Positions 5,667 through 11,711 of a stretch of DNA of 11,711 bases are shown here, one piece after another (position 1 is the first letter of the stretch; each line of letters starts with the position of its first letter). This DNA comes from Klenkia sp. (lineage in GTDB: Bacteria; Actinomycetota; Actinomycetes; Mycobacteriales; Geodermatophilaceae). A model generated the notes under the pieces. The model was not told where the DNA came from. It searched no databases and saw only the letters and a program-made list of their open reading frames with translations. The stretch covers positions 1-11,711 of the forward strand of contig JAOPVM010000145.1 in the NCBI GenBank assembly GCA_025966215.1, written 5' to 3'. The translations under genes were made by a program, and so were the position numbers.

Positions 5667-6769
5667 GCCTGACCACGACCGACCGAGTCGAGACCGGCGA
5701 GCAGGGGGGCCGGCGGACCGGCCCACCGCCCTACCGGCTGCAGTTCAGCACCACCGCAGCGCTGCGCACCGTGCTGCCGCTGGTCATCGCGCTGATCGCG
5801 GTGTCGCTGTACACCGACAGCCAGAACCCGGCCTTCCTGTCCAGCGGCAACCTGCAGAACGTGCTCTCCCAGGTGGCGGTCCTGGGCATCCTGGTCGCCG
5901 GGCAGACGTTCCTGCTGATCGGCGGGCAGATCGACCTGTCGGTGGGCAGCCTGGTCAGCCTGGTGGCGGTGGTCTCGGCCAAGCTGTTCGCGGCCGGGTA
6001 CAGCGACGTCGTCGTCGTGGCCGTCGCACTCGGGATGGGTGTCGGCGTCGGACTGGTCTGGGGCCTGGTCGTCGCGTTCCTCGACGTCCCGCCGTTCATC
6101 CTCACCCTCGGCGGTCTCAGCGTGTTCGCATCGCTGGCTCTGGTGCTGGCCGACAACACCCCCGTACCCGTCGCCGACGGCCTGGACAGCTGGGGTTTCG
6201 GGGAGTGGTTCGGCATCCGGGCCCCGGTGGTCCTGCTGCTGGGCACACTGGTGGTGGCTGGGGTCCTGCTGCACCTGACCCGCTTCGGGCGCACCACCTT
6301 CGCGCTGGGCTCGAGCCGGGCCACCACCTACCTGGCCGGTGTCCCGGTCCGGCGGCACATCGTCGCCCTCTTCACCCTCAACAGCACCCTGGCGGCATTC
6401 GGCGGGCTGCTGATGATGGCCCGGCTCGCCTCCGGTGACCCCCGGTCCGGCGCCGGCCTCGAGCTGGCCGTCATCGCGGCCGCCGTACTGGGCGGCGCCG
6501 CGCTCTCCGGCGGACGCGGCACGATGGTCGGCAGCGCGCTGGGGGTCCTGGTGCTGGGCACCGTCACCTCCGCGTTGACCTTCCTGCAGGTCCCGGGCGC
6601 CTATCAGAGCCTGGTCACCGGGGCCATCCTCATCCTCGCCGTCGTCGTGACCGCGGTCGCCGAGACCCGGGCCGCCTCCTCCCGCGGCCTGCGTCGCGGC
6701 CCGGCCGCCCGCGCGGCGGTGCGGGCCCTGCTGCCCTCGGCCTCCCGCCGCGGCAAGCCAACGGACTGA
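5663..6769 (+). CDS. Sugar-type ABC importer permease (RbsC-like)
   Basis: This 368-residue integral membrane protein has about eight to ten hydrophobic segments after a ~35-residue polar N-terminus. The segment GGQIDLSVGSLVSL is the family hallmark of RbsC/XylH/AraH-type permeases. TLGGLSVFASLALVLAD and the late LAVIAAAVLGGAALSGGRGT, which couples to the ATPase, also match this family. The C-terminus is an Arg-rich cytoplasmic tail, which is longer than usual. It should form the homodimeric channel for substrate delivered by the lipoprotein encoded downstream. ATG 5663 overlaps the ATPase stop by 4 bp, so the two are translationally coupled. The family transports pentoses, hexoses, autoinducer-2, polyols and similar small polar molecules, and the sequence does not reveal which one here. 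Confidence 0.92.
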   Translation: MSLTTTDRVETGEQGGRRTGPPPYRLQFSTTAALRTVLPLVIALIAVSLYTDSQNPAFLSSGNLQNVLSQVAVLGILVAGQTFLLIGGQIDLSVGSLVSLVAVVSAKLFAAGYSDVVVVAVALGMGVGVGLVWGLVVAFLDVPPFILTLGGLSVFASLALVLADNTPVPVADGLDSWGFGEWFGIRAPVVLLLGTLVVAGVLLHLTRFGRTTFALGSSRATTYLAGVPVRRHIVALFTLNSTLAAFGGLLMMARLASGDPRSGAGLELAVIAAAVLGGAALSGGRGTMVGSALGVLVLGTVTSALTFLQVPGAYQSLVTGAILILAVVVTAVAETRAASSRGLRRGPAARAAVRALLPSASRRGKPTD

Positions 6770-6867
6770 TCCCGCCCATCGGGCAGTGCCCCCCGACCTC
6801 CTCCACCCGGCCCGCCGGGCAGTGCCGCCCCACCCCCGCCCACCCCGCCACACCTCCTGGAGACCCC
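6770..6867 (+). other. Permease to binding-protein gap with a direct repeat
   Basis: This 98-bp gap is the only sizeable spacer inside the operon. It contains two identical copies of CGGGCAGTGCC, at 6780-6790 and 6816-6826 (36-bp period), in C-rich surroundings. The spacer could carry an internal promoter, a regulator site or an RNA-processing site that lets the binding protein be made in excess. No clear promoter boxes are visible. Confidence 0.4.
6859..6862 (+). promoter_or_regulatory. Ribosome binding site of the binding-protein gene
   Basis: GGAG lies 5 nt before GTG 6868 and fixes the start ahead of the Tat-type signal peptide. Confidence 0.55.
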
Positions 6868-7920
6868 GTGCCCACTCCCTCCCTCCCCGCTGCCTTCTCG
6901 GCGCCGCTGGGCCGCCGCGACCTGTTCCGCCTCGGCGGGTTCATCGGTGGCGGCATCGCCCTCAGTGGCGTCCTCGCCGCCTGCGGAGGTTCGTCTGACG
7001 AGGGGGGGTCCGGGGGAGCCGGCGACGGCGCCGGCCGCAACATCGGGATCTCGCTGAACGGCAACAACGCCTACTCCAGCTACGTCACCGAAGGTGTGCT
7101 CAAGGCCCTCGAGGGCACCGGCTACGGCTTCGTCGGCGTGCAGAACAACTTCGACTCCAGCACCGAGCTCAGCAACGTGCAGAACCTGCTCAGCCAGGGC
7201 ATCGCGGGCCTGGTCACGCTCCCGGCCGACGCGGCCACCATCGCCCGGGCCGCCGAACTCTGCGCACAGCAGGACGTCCCGGTCGGCAACGCGCTCTGGC
7301 CGGGGGAGAGTGACGCCGACCAGTACTTCGCCGGGGTCGCCGCGCTGGACTCCGTCGAGGGTGGTCGGCTGATCGGCGAGTGGCTGCTGGCCAACGCCAC
7401 CCCGGGACCGATCATCGTGGTGCAGGGCATCGTGGGCCAGGGCTTCTCTGAGCGCATCGACGAGGGCCTGGACGCTGCGCTGGAGGGCAGCGGCTTCACC
7501 GTCGCCGTCCGTGAGCAGGGCTTCTTCGCCCGGGACACCGCGACGACGATCGTCGAGTCCGGGCTGCAGGCCAACCCAGGGGTGACGGCGATCGTGGCGT
7601 ACGCGGCGTCGATGTCCAACGGCATCGCGGCCTACCTGGAGGCCTCCGGGATCCAGGACATCACGCACGTCTCCAGCGACGCCGATGAGGAGATGTTCAC
7701 CTGGCTGGGCACGCCCTACCTGACGGCCAGCCGCTACTACTCGGCGGCGCAGACCGGCCTGCTCGCCGCCCAGGCCGTGCTGGCCAGCCTGGACGGCGGC
7801 GACGTGACCTTCCAGGGCACCGTCGACCAGGTGATCGTGACCGCAGAGAACGCAGACCAGGTCACCGCCGACAACCCCTACCGCTACCCGGAGTTCGCGA
7901 CCCAGGCGGCGTCGATCTGA
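6868..7920 (+). CDS. ABC importer substrate-binding lipoprotein (RbsB-like, Tat signal)
   Basis: This 350-residue exported protein has a signal peptide with twin arginines (R16-R17 in GRRDLFRLGG), a hydrophobic stretch, and the lipobox LAAC with acylated cysteine C39. A Gly/Ser linker follows (SSDEGGSGGAGDGAG). The mature part looks like a periplasmic-binding-protein type 1 (Peripla_BP_4) fold: NIGISLNGNNAYSSYV starts strand 1, QNLLSQGIAGLVTLPADAA is the usual loop, then VPVGNALWPGE, DSVEGGRLIGEWLL, and the second lobe from GPIIVVQGIVGQGFSERIDEG. It should be a membrane-anchored, outward-facing receptor for the adjacent permease and ATPase. Ligand contacts cannot be deduced. Its stop overlaps the VOC gene start by one base (TGATG). 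Confidence 0.93.
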   Translation: MPTPSLPAAFSAPLGRRDLFRLGGFIGGGIALSGVLAACGGSSDEGGSGGAGDGAGRNIGISLNGNNAYSSYVTEGVLKALEGTGYGFVGVQNNFDSSTELSNVQNLLSQGIAGLVTLPADAATIARAAELCAQQDVPVGNALWPGESDADQYFAGVAALDSVEGGRLIGEWLLANATPGPIIVVQGIVGQGFSERIDEGLDAALEGSGFTVAVREQGFFARDTATTIVESGLQANPGVTAIVAYAASMSNGIAAYLEASGIQDITHVSSDADEEMFTWLGTPYLTASRYYSAAQTGLLAAQAVLASLDGGDVTFQGTVDQVIVTAENADQVTADNPYRYPEFATQAASI

Positions 7921-8321
7921 TGACCGTCGCCCTCTCGTTCAGCAGTCTGCTGGTCGCCGACCCCGACCGCTCGGTCGGCTTCTACGCCGACGTGTTCGAC
8001 CTGCCCGAGGTGGCGTCGCTGGCCAGCCCGCACTTTCGCGGGCTGCGCCTGGGGCCCACGGTGCTCGGCTTCAGCGGGCCGAAGGCCTACGAGCTCCTGC
8101 GCCTGCCGGAGCCGGCGCCCGACGCCATCGGGGTCGACACGTTCCTGACGTTCGAGGCCGCCTCCATCGACGAGGTGGACGTGCTCACCGCCGCCGCCGC
8201 CGACCGCGGGGCGACGGTGCTGTCCGCGCCGTCGGAGACCTACTACGGCGCCTGGCAGGCGGTGCTCGCCGACCCCGACGGGCACGTCTTCCGGATCAAC
8301 CACCTGGCGCTGGACGACTGA
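7920..8321 (+). CDS. VOC-fold (glyoxalase/bleomycin-resistance/dioxygenase superfamily) protein
   Basis: This 133-residue protein makes two beta-alpha-beta-beta-beta modules. LVADPDRSVGFYADVF is the classical first-helix motif and VLADPDGHVFRINHLAL the classical final strand. Metal positions look unoccupied: the first strand reads SFSSLLVAD, without the usual His, and the last reads DGHVFRI, with Arg where Glu normally follows DPDGN. It may therefore bind a ligand or catalyse without metal, although individual ligand positions vary in this superfamily. It overlaps the binding-protein stop by one base and ends 8 bp before the convergent oxygenase gene, so it is the last gene of the operon. A role in processing or binding the imported compound is inferred only from position. 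Confidence 0.82.
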   Translation: MTVALSFSSLLVADPDRSVGFYADVFDLPEVASLASPHFRGLRLGPTVLGFSGPKAYELLRLPEPAPDAIGVDTFLTFEAASIDEVDVLTAAAADRGATVLSAPSETYYGAWQAVLADPDGHVFRINHLALDD

Positions 8322-8329
8322 TCGGCTGG

Positions 8330-9274
8330 TCAGCTGCCCGGACCGAAGGAGGTCTGCCGCACGTACTTGTCACGCAGGTGCTCCCCGGCGGTCGGCGTGC
8401 CCGGTGGGGGAGACAGTTCGCCACCGGGCAGGCCGGGGAGCACGTGGACGGTGGAGTCGTAGTCGGGGTGGCTGTAGAACGCGAAGGCCAGCCGGTCGGA
8501 GTCCATGGCTTGGTCCCGGCGGGGGTTGACCACCCGGTGCAGGGTCGCTGGCCAGCGGTCGTCGGTCCACTCGGTCAGCAGATCGCCCAGCATCACCAGC
8601 AGCGCTCCTGGGATGACCGGGACGTCGGTCCACTCGCCGCCGCGGTCGAGCACCTGCAGCGCGCCGGGGCGGTTCTCGGCCAGCACCAGGGTGAAGGTGC
8701 CGTAGTCCGAGTGCACCCCGGCGCGCAGCTGGCCCGGCAGCGGGGGCTCGGGCTGGTCGGGGTAGTAGAGGGCCCGCAGCATGCTCACCGGCCGGGTGTA
8801 GCGCGCGGCGAAGGCGTCGGCGCCGAGCCCCAGCGCGAGGCCGGCGCTCTGGTGCAGGATCCTGTCGACCCGGGTGAACTCGCGGTACGCAGCCTCCCAG
8901 CAGGCTCGCAGACCCGGGACGCCGGCCGGCCAGAGGTTGGGCCGCTGGTGGGGGCCGGTGTGGTCGACCGGGCCGATGTCGAACTTCTCCTTCAGATCGG
9001 CCGGCGACTCCTCGTCGAGGGAGTAGGTGATGCCCTCGCTGCCGATGCCCGACCACCCGCGCACCTGATCGGGAGCGGGCTGGGCCACCCTCTCCTTGAC
9101 CGCGGTGGGCAACGCGAAGAACTGGCGGGTGACGGTGATGAGCTCGGTGAGCAGCTCCGGAGGCATGCCGTGACCGGTGACCTGGAAGTACCCGACGTCC
9201 GCGCAGACCTGGCCGATCAGGTCCGCGACCGCCGTCGGACCGAGCGAGAGGTCGACGACCGGCACCGTGCGCAC
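8330..9274 (-). CDS. 2-oxoglutarate/Fe(II)-dependent oxygenase, isopenicillin N synthase-like (copy 2)
   Basis: This 314-residue paralogue of the oxygenase at 2873-3871 has VPVVDLSLG at the N-terminus and GYFQVTGHGMP. The iron triad is H188 and D190 in GVHSDYGTFT plus H246 in TLHRVVNPRRD. The 2OG-anchoring motif is R261-L-A263, with Ala in place of the usual Ser, whereas copy 1 keeps RMS. Conserved blocks shared with copy 1 include LPGQLRAG and DVPVIPGAL. I chose GTG 9274 because VPVVDLS follows within four residues, and an extension to 9337 would run over the divergent regulator's start; no strong Shine-Dalgarno sequence is visible. It is convergent with the operon (8 bp from the VOC gene) and divergent from the PucR-type gene (32 bp), so that regulator is its most likely controller. 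Confidence 0.88.
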   Translation of the reverse strand: MRTVPVVDLSLGPTAVADLIGQVCADVGYFQVTGHGMPPELLTELITVTRQFFALPTAVKERVAQPAPDQVRGWSGIGSEGITYSLDEESPADLKEKFDIGPVDHTGPHQRPNLWPAGVPGLRACWEAAYREFTRVDRILHQSAGLALGLGADAFAARYTRPVSMLRALYYPDQPEPPLPGQLRAGVHSDYGTFTLVLAENRPGALQVLDRGGEWTDVPVIPGALLVMLGDLLTEWTDDRWPATLHRVVNPRRDQAMDSDRLAFAFYSHPDYDSTVHVLPGLPGGELSPPPGTPTAGEHLRDKYVRQTSFGPGS

Positions 9275-9306
9275 GGCTCGGATCCTGCCGCACGGATGCG
9301 TCGGCC
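9275..9306. promoter_or_regulatory. 32-bp divergent intergenic region between oxygenase copy 2 and the PucR-type gene
   Basis: Only 32 bp separate the two GTG starts. Promoters for both genes must overlap each other or the coding regions, or the transcripts are nearly leaderless. The region contains CCGCAC (9288-9293), which also forms the core of each half of the inverted repeat at 2767-2800; six bases alone are weak evidence. Confidence 0.4.
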
Positions 9307-10767
9307 GTGACCGCCACGGCTCTCGAGCTGGCAGCATCGGCGCACCTGGAGGTCCTCCTCCGGGGCGAGGGTGCTGCGCGTCCGGTCACGGCCGTCCGGC
9401 TGCTGGACGGGACGGCGGCGGGTGGACCCTCGGGCGACCGGGGCGGGGTGCTGGTCGTCCTGCCGTGGGTCCCGCCCCGCCGCGGCGCGGCCCTCCCCCC
9501 GTTGGCCGCCCTGCTGCGCGCGGTGCTGGAGACCGGGACGGTGGCTCCCGCGGCGGTCGCCGTGGTGGGCCCCGAGGACCGGGTGGTGAACGCCCCCACA
9601 GAGGTGCTGGCGTTGGTCACACGTGCCGGGGGGACCCTGCTGTGGGGCGCTGGTAACGCGTCGGCCGTGGCTGCCCGGATGCAGGCCCGGCTGCCTGCCG
9701 GGGAGGACGCGTCGCTGGCGGTGGCCGAGCTGCTCGCCGGGGACCTCGACCTGGGTGTGGTCGTCCGTCGGCTGTCCGGGGCGCTCGGGGTCGGTCTCGC
9801 CGTCACCGATGCCGCCGGTCGTGAGCTCGCTGTCGCGGGGGACGTCGGGTCCGCCGCGGAGGTGGACCCGCTGCCCCTGCTGCTGGGGGGCCGGCGGATC
9901 GGCACCCTGACCCTGGGCGGCGCGCTGTCCGTGGCGGGTGAGGGGCTGGTCGGAGCGGTGCTGCCCGTGCTCGTGCTGGCCCTGCGGGTCCACCAGGGCG
10001 AGGAACGCGCGGATGCCCCCGCGGGACGATTGCTGGCCGCGGTCCTGGGTGACGACCTCGGCGCCCGCGAGGCGGCGGTGCGCCGCAGCCGACGGCTGGC
10101 GGTCCTGCCGGCGCGTCCGGTGGTCTTCCTGGTGCTCATCCCGTTCGGACGGGCGGTGTCCACCACGGCGTTGCAGCGACTGTCCAGGTCGGTGGAACCG
10201 GCCGTCCGGGCGGCCGACGACCGCGGCGTCGTCGTGGTCCATGAGGGGTCGGTCGTGGTCCTGGTGGGCAGCGACGTCGACCTGGACCGCTTGCAGCGCG
10301 CGATGTACCGCCGGGTCAACGTGCCGCTGTCCCTCGGCGCCGGCCGGGTCGTCGACGACGTGCGCAGCTACCCGGGTGCGCACCGCCAGGCCTCACGGGC
10401 GGCGGTGGTCGGCCGGGCACTGGGCGTGGCGAACAAGGTCACCCGGTTCGACGAGCTCGGGGTCAGTCGCCTGCTCTTCCAGTTGCCCGAGCACGAGCGA
10501 CGGTCCTTCGCCCGTGACGTCCTGGGCGCCCTGGCGGAGGACACCCCGACCGCGCACGAGGGACGGCGGGTGCTGCGGGCGTTCCGGGCGACCAACGGCA
10601 ACGTCACGGAGGCTGCCCGGCAGTTGTTCCTGCACCACAACACCTTTCGGCAGCGGCTCACCAGGCTGCAGGAGGACGTCGGCGACGTACTGGGCGACGC
10701 CGAGCGCCGGCTCGCCGTCTTCGTGGCCCTGGACCTGCACCGACTGGCTACCGACCGAGACACCTAG
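9307..10767 (+). CDS. PucR/CdaR-family transcriptional regulator
   Basis: This 486-residue regulator has the family's layout. The N-terminal ~160 residues form the PucR-like sensory region (VLVVLPWVPPRRG; TEVLALVTRAGGTLLWG; later LAVAELLAGDLDLGVVV). A central part continues with LGVGLAVTDAAGRELAVAG, and a CdaR GGDEF-like region follows (VVFLVLIPFGRAV; SLGAGRVVDDVRSYPGAHRQ; RFDELGVSRLLFQLP). The C-terminal PucR helix-turn-helix is at about 422-480: VLRAFRATNGNVTEAARQLF and HHNTFRQRLTRLQE. The family activates or represses purine, sugar-acid and other nitrogen or carbon catabolic genes in response to the substrate. It starts at GTG 9307 without a clear ribosome binding site. Being divergent from oxygenase copy 2, it probably controls that gene and perhaps the convergent transport operon. 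The effector is unknown. Confidence 0.9.
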   Translation: MTATALELAASAHLEVLLRGEGAARPVTAVRLLDGTAAGGPSGDRGGVLVVLPWVPPRRGAALPPLAALLRAVLETGTVAPAAVAVVGPEDRVVNAPTEVLALVTRAGGTLLWGAGNASAVAARMQARLPAGEDASLAVAELLAGDLDLGVVVRRLSGALGVGLAVTDAAGRELAVAGDVGSAAEVDPLPLLLGGRRIGTLTLGGALSVAGEGLVGAVLPVLVLALRVHQGEERADAPAGRLLAAVLGDDLGAREAAVRRSRRLAVLPARPVVFLVLIPFGRAVSTTALQRLSRSVEPAVRAADDRGVVVVHEGSVVVLVGSDVDLDRLQRAMYRRVNVPLSLGAGRVVDDVRSYPGAHRQASRAAVVGRALGVANKVTRFDELGVSRLLFQLPEHERRSFARDVLGALAEDTPTAHEGRRVLRAFRATNGNVTEAARQLFLHHNTFRQRLTRLQEDVGDVLGDAERRLAVFVALDLHRLATDRDT

Positions 10768-10892
10768 ACCGGCGCCGGCCGGGATCGCACCGGATGCTCC
10801 CGCGCCCCTGGCTCGGGGCGCGACGACCTGGTGCGAGCCGTTGCAGTGCGCCGCCTCCGGACCCGCCGCGTCCTGGGGCTCGTGGTCTGATC

Positions 10893-10922
10893 ACGGGGGC
10901 CGGCACCGTCGCCGGCCCCCGT
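10893..10922 (+). terminator. Strong GC-rich hairpin after the PucR-type gene
   Basis: Two perfect 12-nt arms (10893-10904 and 10911-10922) enclose a 6-nt loop ACCGTC. The left arm reads ACGGGGGCCGGC. There is no U-tract, which is common for actinobacterial terminators. It probably ends the regulator transcript. Because it lies only 17 bp before the crotonase start and 6 bp before its ribosome binding site, it could also act in that gene's leader. Confidence 0.6.
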
Positions 10923-10928
10923 CGACAC

Positions 10929-10934
10929 GAGGAG
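10929..10934 (+). promoter_or_regulatory. Ribosome binding site of the crotonase gene
   Basis: GAGGAG lies 5 nt before GTG 10940. It decides the start within a frame that stays open far upstream. Confidence 0.7.
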
Positions 10935-10939
10935 TCGCT

Positions 10940-11677
10940 GTGCCCGAGGTCCTGCTCGAGGTGACGGACGGCGTCGCCGTCGTCACCCTCAACGCCCCCG
11001 ACCGCCGCAACGCACTCACCCCGGCCATGGCCGCCGAGCTGATCGGCGTCCTGGACGAGGTCGACGGGCGGGACGACGTCGGCGCGCTGGTGCTCACCGC
11101 CGTCGGGAGGAGCTTCTGCGCCGGCGGTGACGTGCAGACCCTCACCGACGCCGGCAAGGACCCCGCCGCCCCGGACGCCTACGCCGGGATGGGCGCCATC
11201 TACGACTCGTTCTACCGGCTGGGCCAGGTGCGGGTGCCCACCGTGGCCGCCGTCCGTGGCTCGGCCGTGGGGGCCGGGATGAACATGCTGCTGGCCGCCG
11301 ACCTGCGGGTCGTGGCCACCGACGCCCGGCTGCTGTGCGGGTTCCTCAAGCGCGGCCTGCACCCCGGCGGCGGGCACTTCGTGATCCTGTCCCGGCTGAT
11401 CGGCCGGGAGGCCGCCGCGGCCATGGCGCTGTTCGGTGAGGAGGTCAGCGGCGCCCGCGCCGCCGAGCTCGGCATGGCCTGGGCCGCGGTGGAGTCCGAC
11501 CAGGTCGAGCCGCGGGCCCGCGAGCTCGCCGCCCGGGTCGCCGCCGACCCCGAGCTGGCCCGGGTCGCGGTGGCCAACTTCCGCAAGGAGACCGGGCCGC
11601 CGCACGTCAGCTGGGAGATCGCCACCCAGTTCGAGCGGCCGGCCCAGATGTGGTCGATGCGCCGGTCTGCGGACTGA
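10940..11677 (+). CDS. Enoyl-CoA hydratase/isomerase (crotonase) family protein with altered active site
   Basis: This 245-residue protein shows the crotonase fold. Its N-terminus is VAVVTLNAPDRRNALTPAM. The oxyanion-hole segment is RSFCAGGDV (57-65), the second oxyanion segment is VRGSAVGAGMNMLLAADLRV, and the CoA/active-site loop is GFLKRGLHPGGGHF. The two glutamates of rat enoyl-CoA hydratase (E144 and E164) align with N115 in GAGMNM and F135 in GFLKRG, the same 20-residue spacing. Simple hydratase activity is therefore unlikely; isomerase, hydrolase or another crotonase chemistry is possible. The length is slightly short for the family (usually 255-265) but the C-terminal helices are present. 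It is separated from the PucR-type gene by 172 bp and a hairpin, so it is probably a separate transcription unit without a shown link to the oxygenase cluster. Confidence 0.85.
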   Translation: MPEVLLEVTDGVAVVTLNAPDRRNALTPAMAAELIGVLDEVDGRDDVGALVLTAVGRSFCAGGDVQTLTDAGKDPAAPDAYAGMGAIYDSFYRLGQVRVPTVAAVRGSAVGAGMNMLLAADLRVVATDARLLCGFLKRGLHPGGGHFVILSRLIGREAAAAMALFGEEVSGARAAELGMAWAAVESDQVEPRARELAARVAADPELARVAVANFRKETGPPHVSWEIATQFERPAQMWSMRRSAD

Positions 11678-11692
11678 CCGCCCGGCCGGCGG
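11678..11692 (+). terminator. Possible short hairpin after the crotonase gene
   Basis: CCGCC and GGCGG flank a 5-nt spacer (CGGCC) directly after the stop codon. A 5-bp GC stem without a U-tract is weak evidence in such GC-rich DNA. Confidence 0.25.
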
Positions 11693-11711
11693 GGGTCGCG
11701 CACGTCCTCGT

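Noticed and set aside
5531..6853. 440-codon minus-strand open frame opposite the permease
   Set aside because: Gln/Gly/Arg-rich shadow of a permease with a clear family signature; no ribosome binding site or domain.
8378..9310. 310-codon + strand open frame opposite oxygenase copy 2
   Set aside because: The minus strand has the complete HxD...H oxygenase; the + product has no recognisable domain.
10768..10890. In-frame continuation of the PucR-type gene past its TAG for 40 codons
   Set aside because: Arg-rich with no family match, and the protein is already complete at its helix-turn-helix; the open stretch is expected by chance at this GC content.
9938..10939. Crotonase frame extending far upstream into the regulator gene
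   Set aside because: It is the shifted frame of the PucR-type gene; the GAGGAG-preceded GTG at 10940 gives the normal crotonase N-terminus.
1..11711. tRNA, rRNA, CRISPR, transposase, integrase or attachment sites
   Set aside because: Read for on both strands; nothing with tRNA arms, regularly spaced repeats or recombinase motifs was seen.

Overview
The window is a GC-rich stretch (third codon positions almost all G or C, many GTG starts, tight ATGA/GTGA gene overlaps). It looks like an actinobacterial chromosome, plausibly of the Geodermatophilaceae/Pseudonocardiaceae type, although the sequence alone does not fix the genus. No rRNA, tRNA, CRISPR array, transposase or integrase is visible.

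Layout. Left edge (1-393): the tail of an unidentified + strand gene converges on a 77-residue two-helix membrane protein. Minus strand block (160-2168): an IclR-type regulator, then an extended short-chain dehydrogenase/epimerase-like protein, then the small membrane protein, probably co-transcribed leftward. Region 2169-2872 (about 700 bp) holds no intact gene. Its minus strand contains protein-like pieces in shifting frames, which I read as a decayed gene. It also holds a 26-bp near-perfect palindrome, a 20-bp tandem duplication at the iclR start and, close to the rightward operon, a perfect 10-bp inverted repeat that may be an operator.

The main object is the + strand operon 2873-8321: an isopenicillin-N-synthase-like 2-oxoglutarate/Fe(II) oxygenase, a stand-alone [2Fe-2S] ferredoxin of the phthalate-dioxygenase-reductase/VanB C-terminal type, a sugar-type (RbsA/RbsC/RbsB-like) ABC importer (double ATPase, permease, Tat/lipoprotein binding protein), and a small VOC-fold protein. 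Most junctions overlap by 1-4 bp, so translation is probably coupled. The operon runs head-on into a second, clearly paralogous 2OG/Fe(II) oxygenase (8330-9274, minus). That gene is divergent, across only 32 bp, from a PucR/CdaR-family regulator (9307-10767). My reading is an uptake-and-oxidation module for one small polar compound: the importer brings it in, one or both oxygenases hydroxylate or oxidise it, the ferredoxin supplies electrons to an unseen partner, and PucR senses the substrate. The substrate is unknown. PucR family precedent (purine and related nitrogen compounds) and the sugar-type importer give only a weak hint of a nucleobase-, nucleoside- or sugar-like molecule.

The right edge (10940-11677) encodes a crotonase-fold protein behind a strong hairpin. 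Both glutamates used by classical enoyl-CoA hydratase appear to be replaced.
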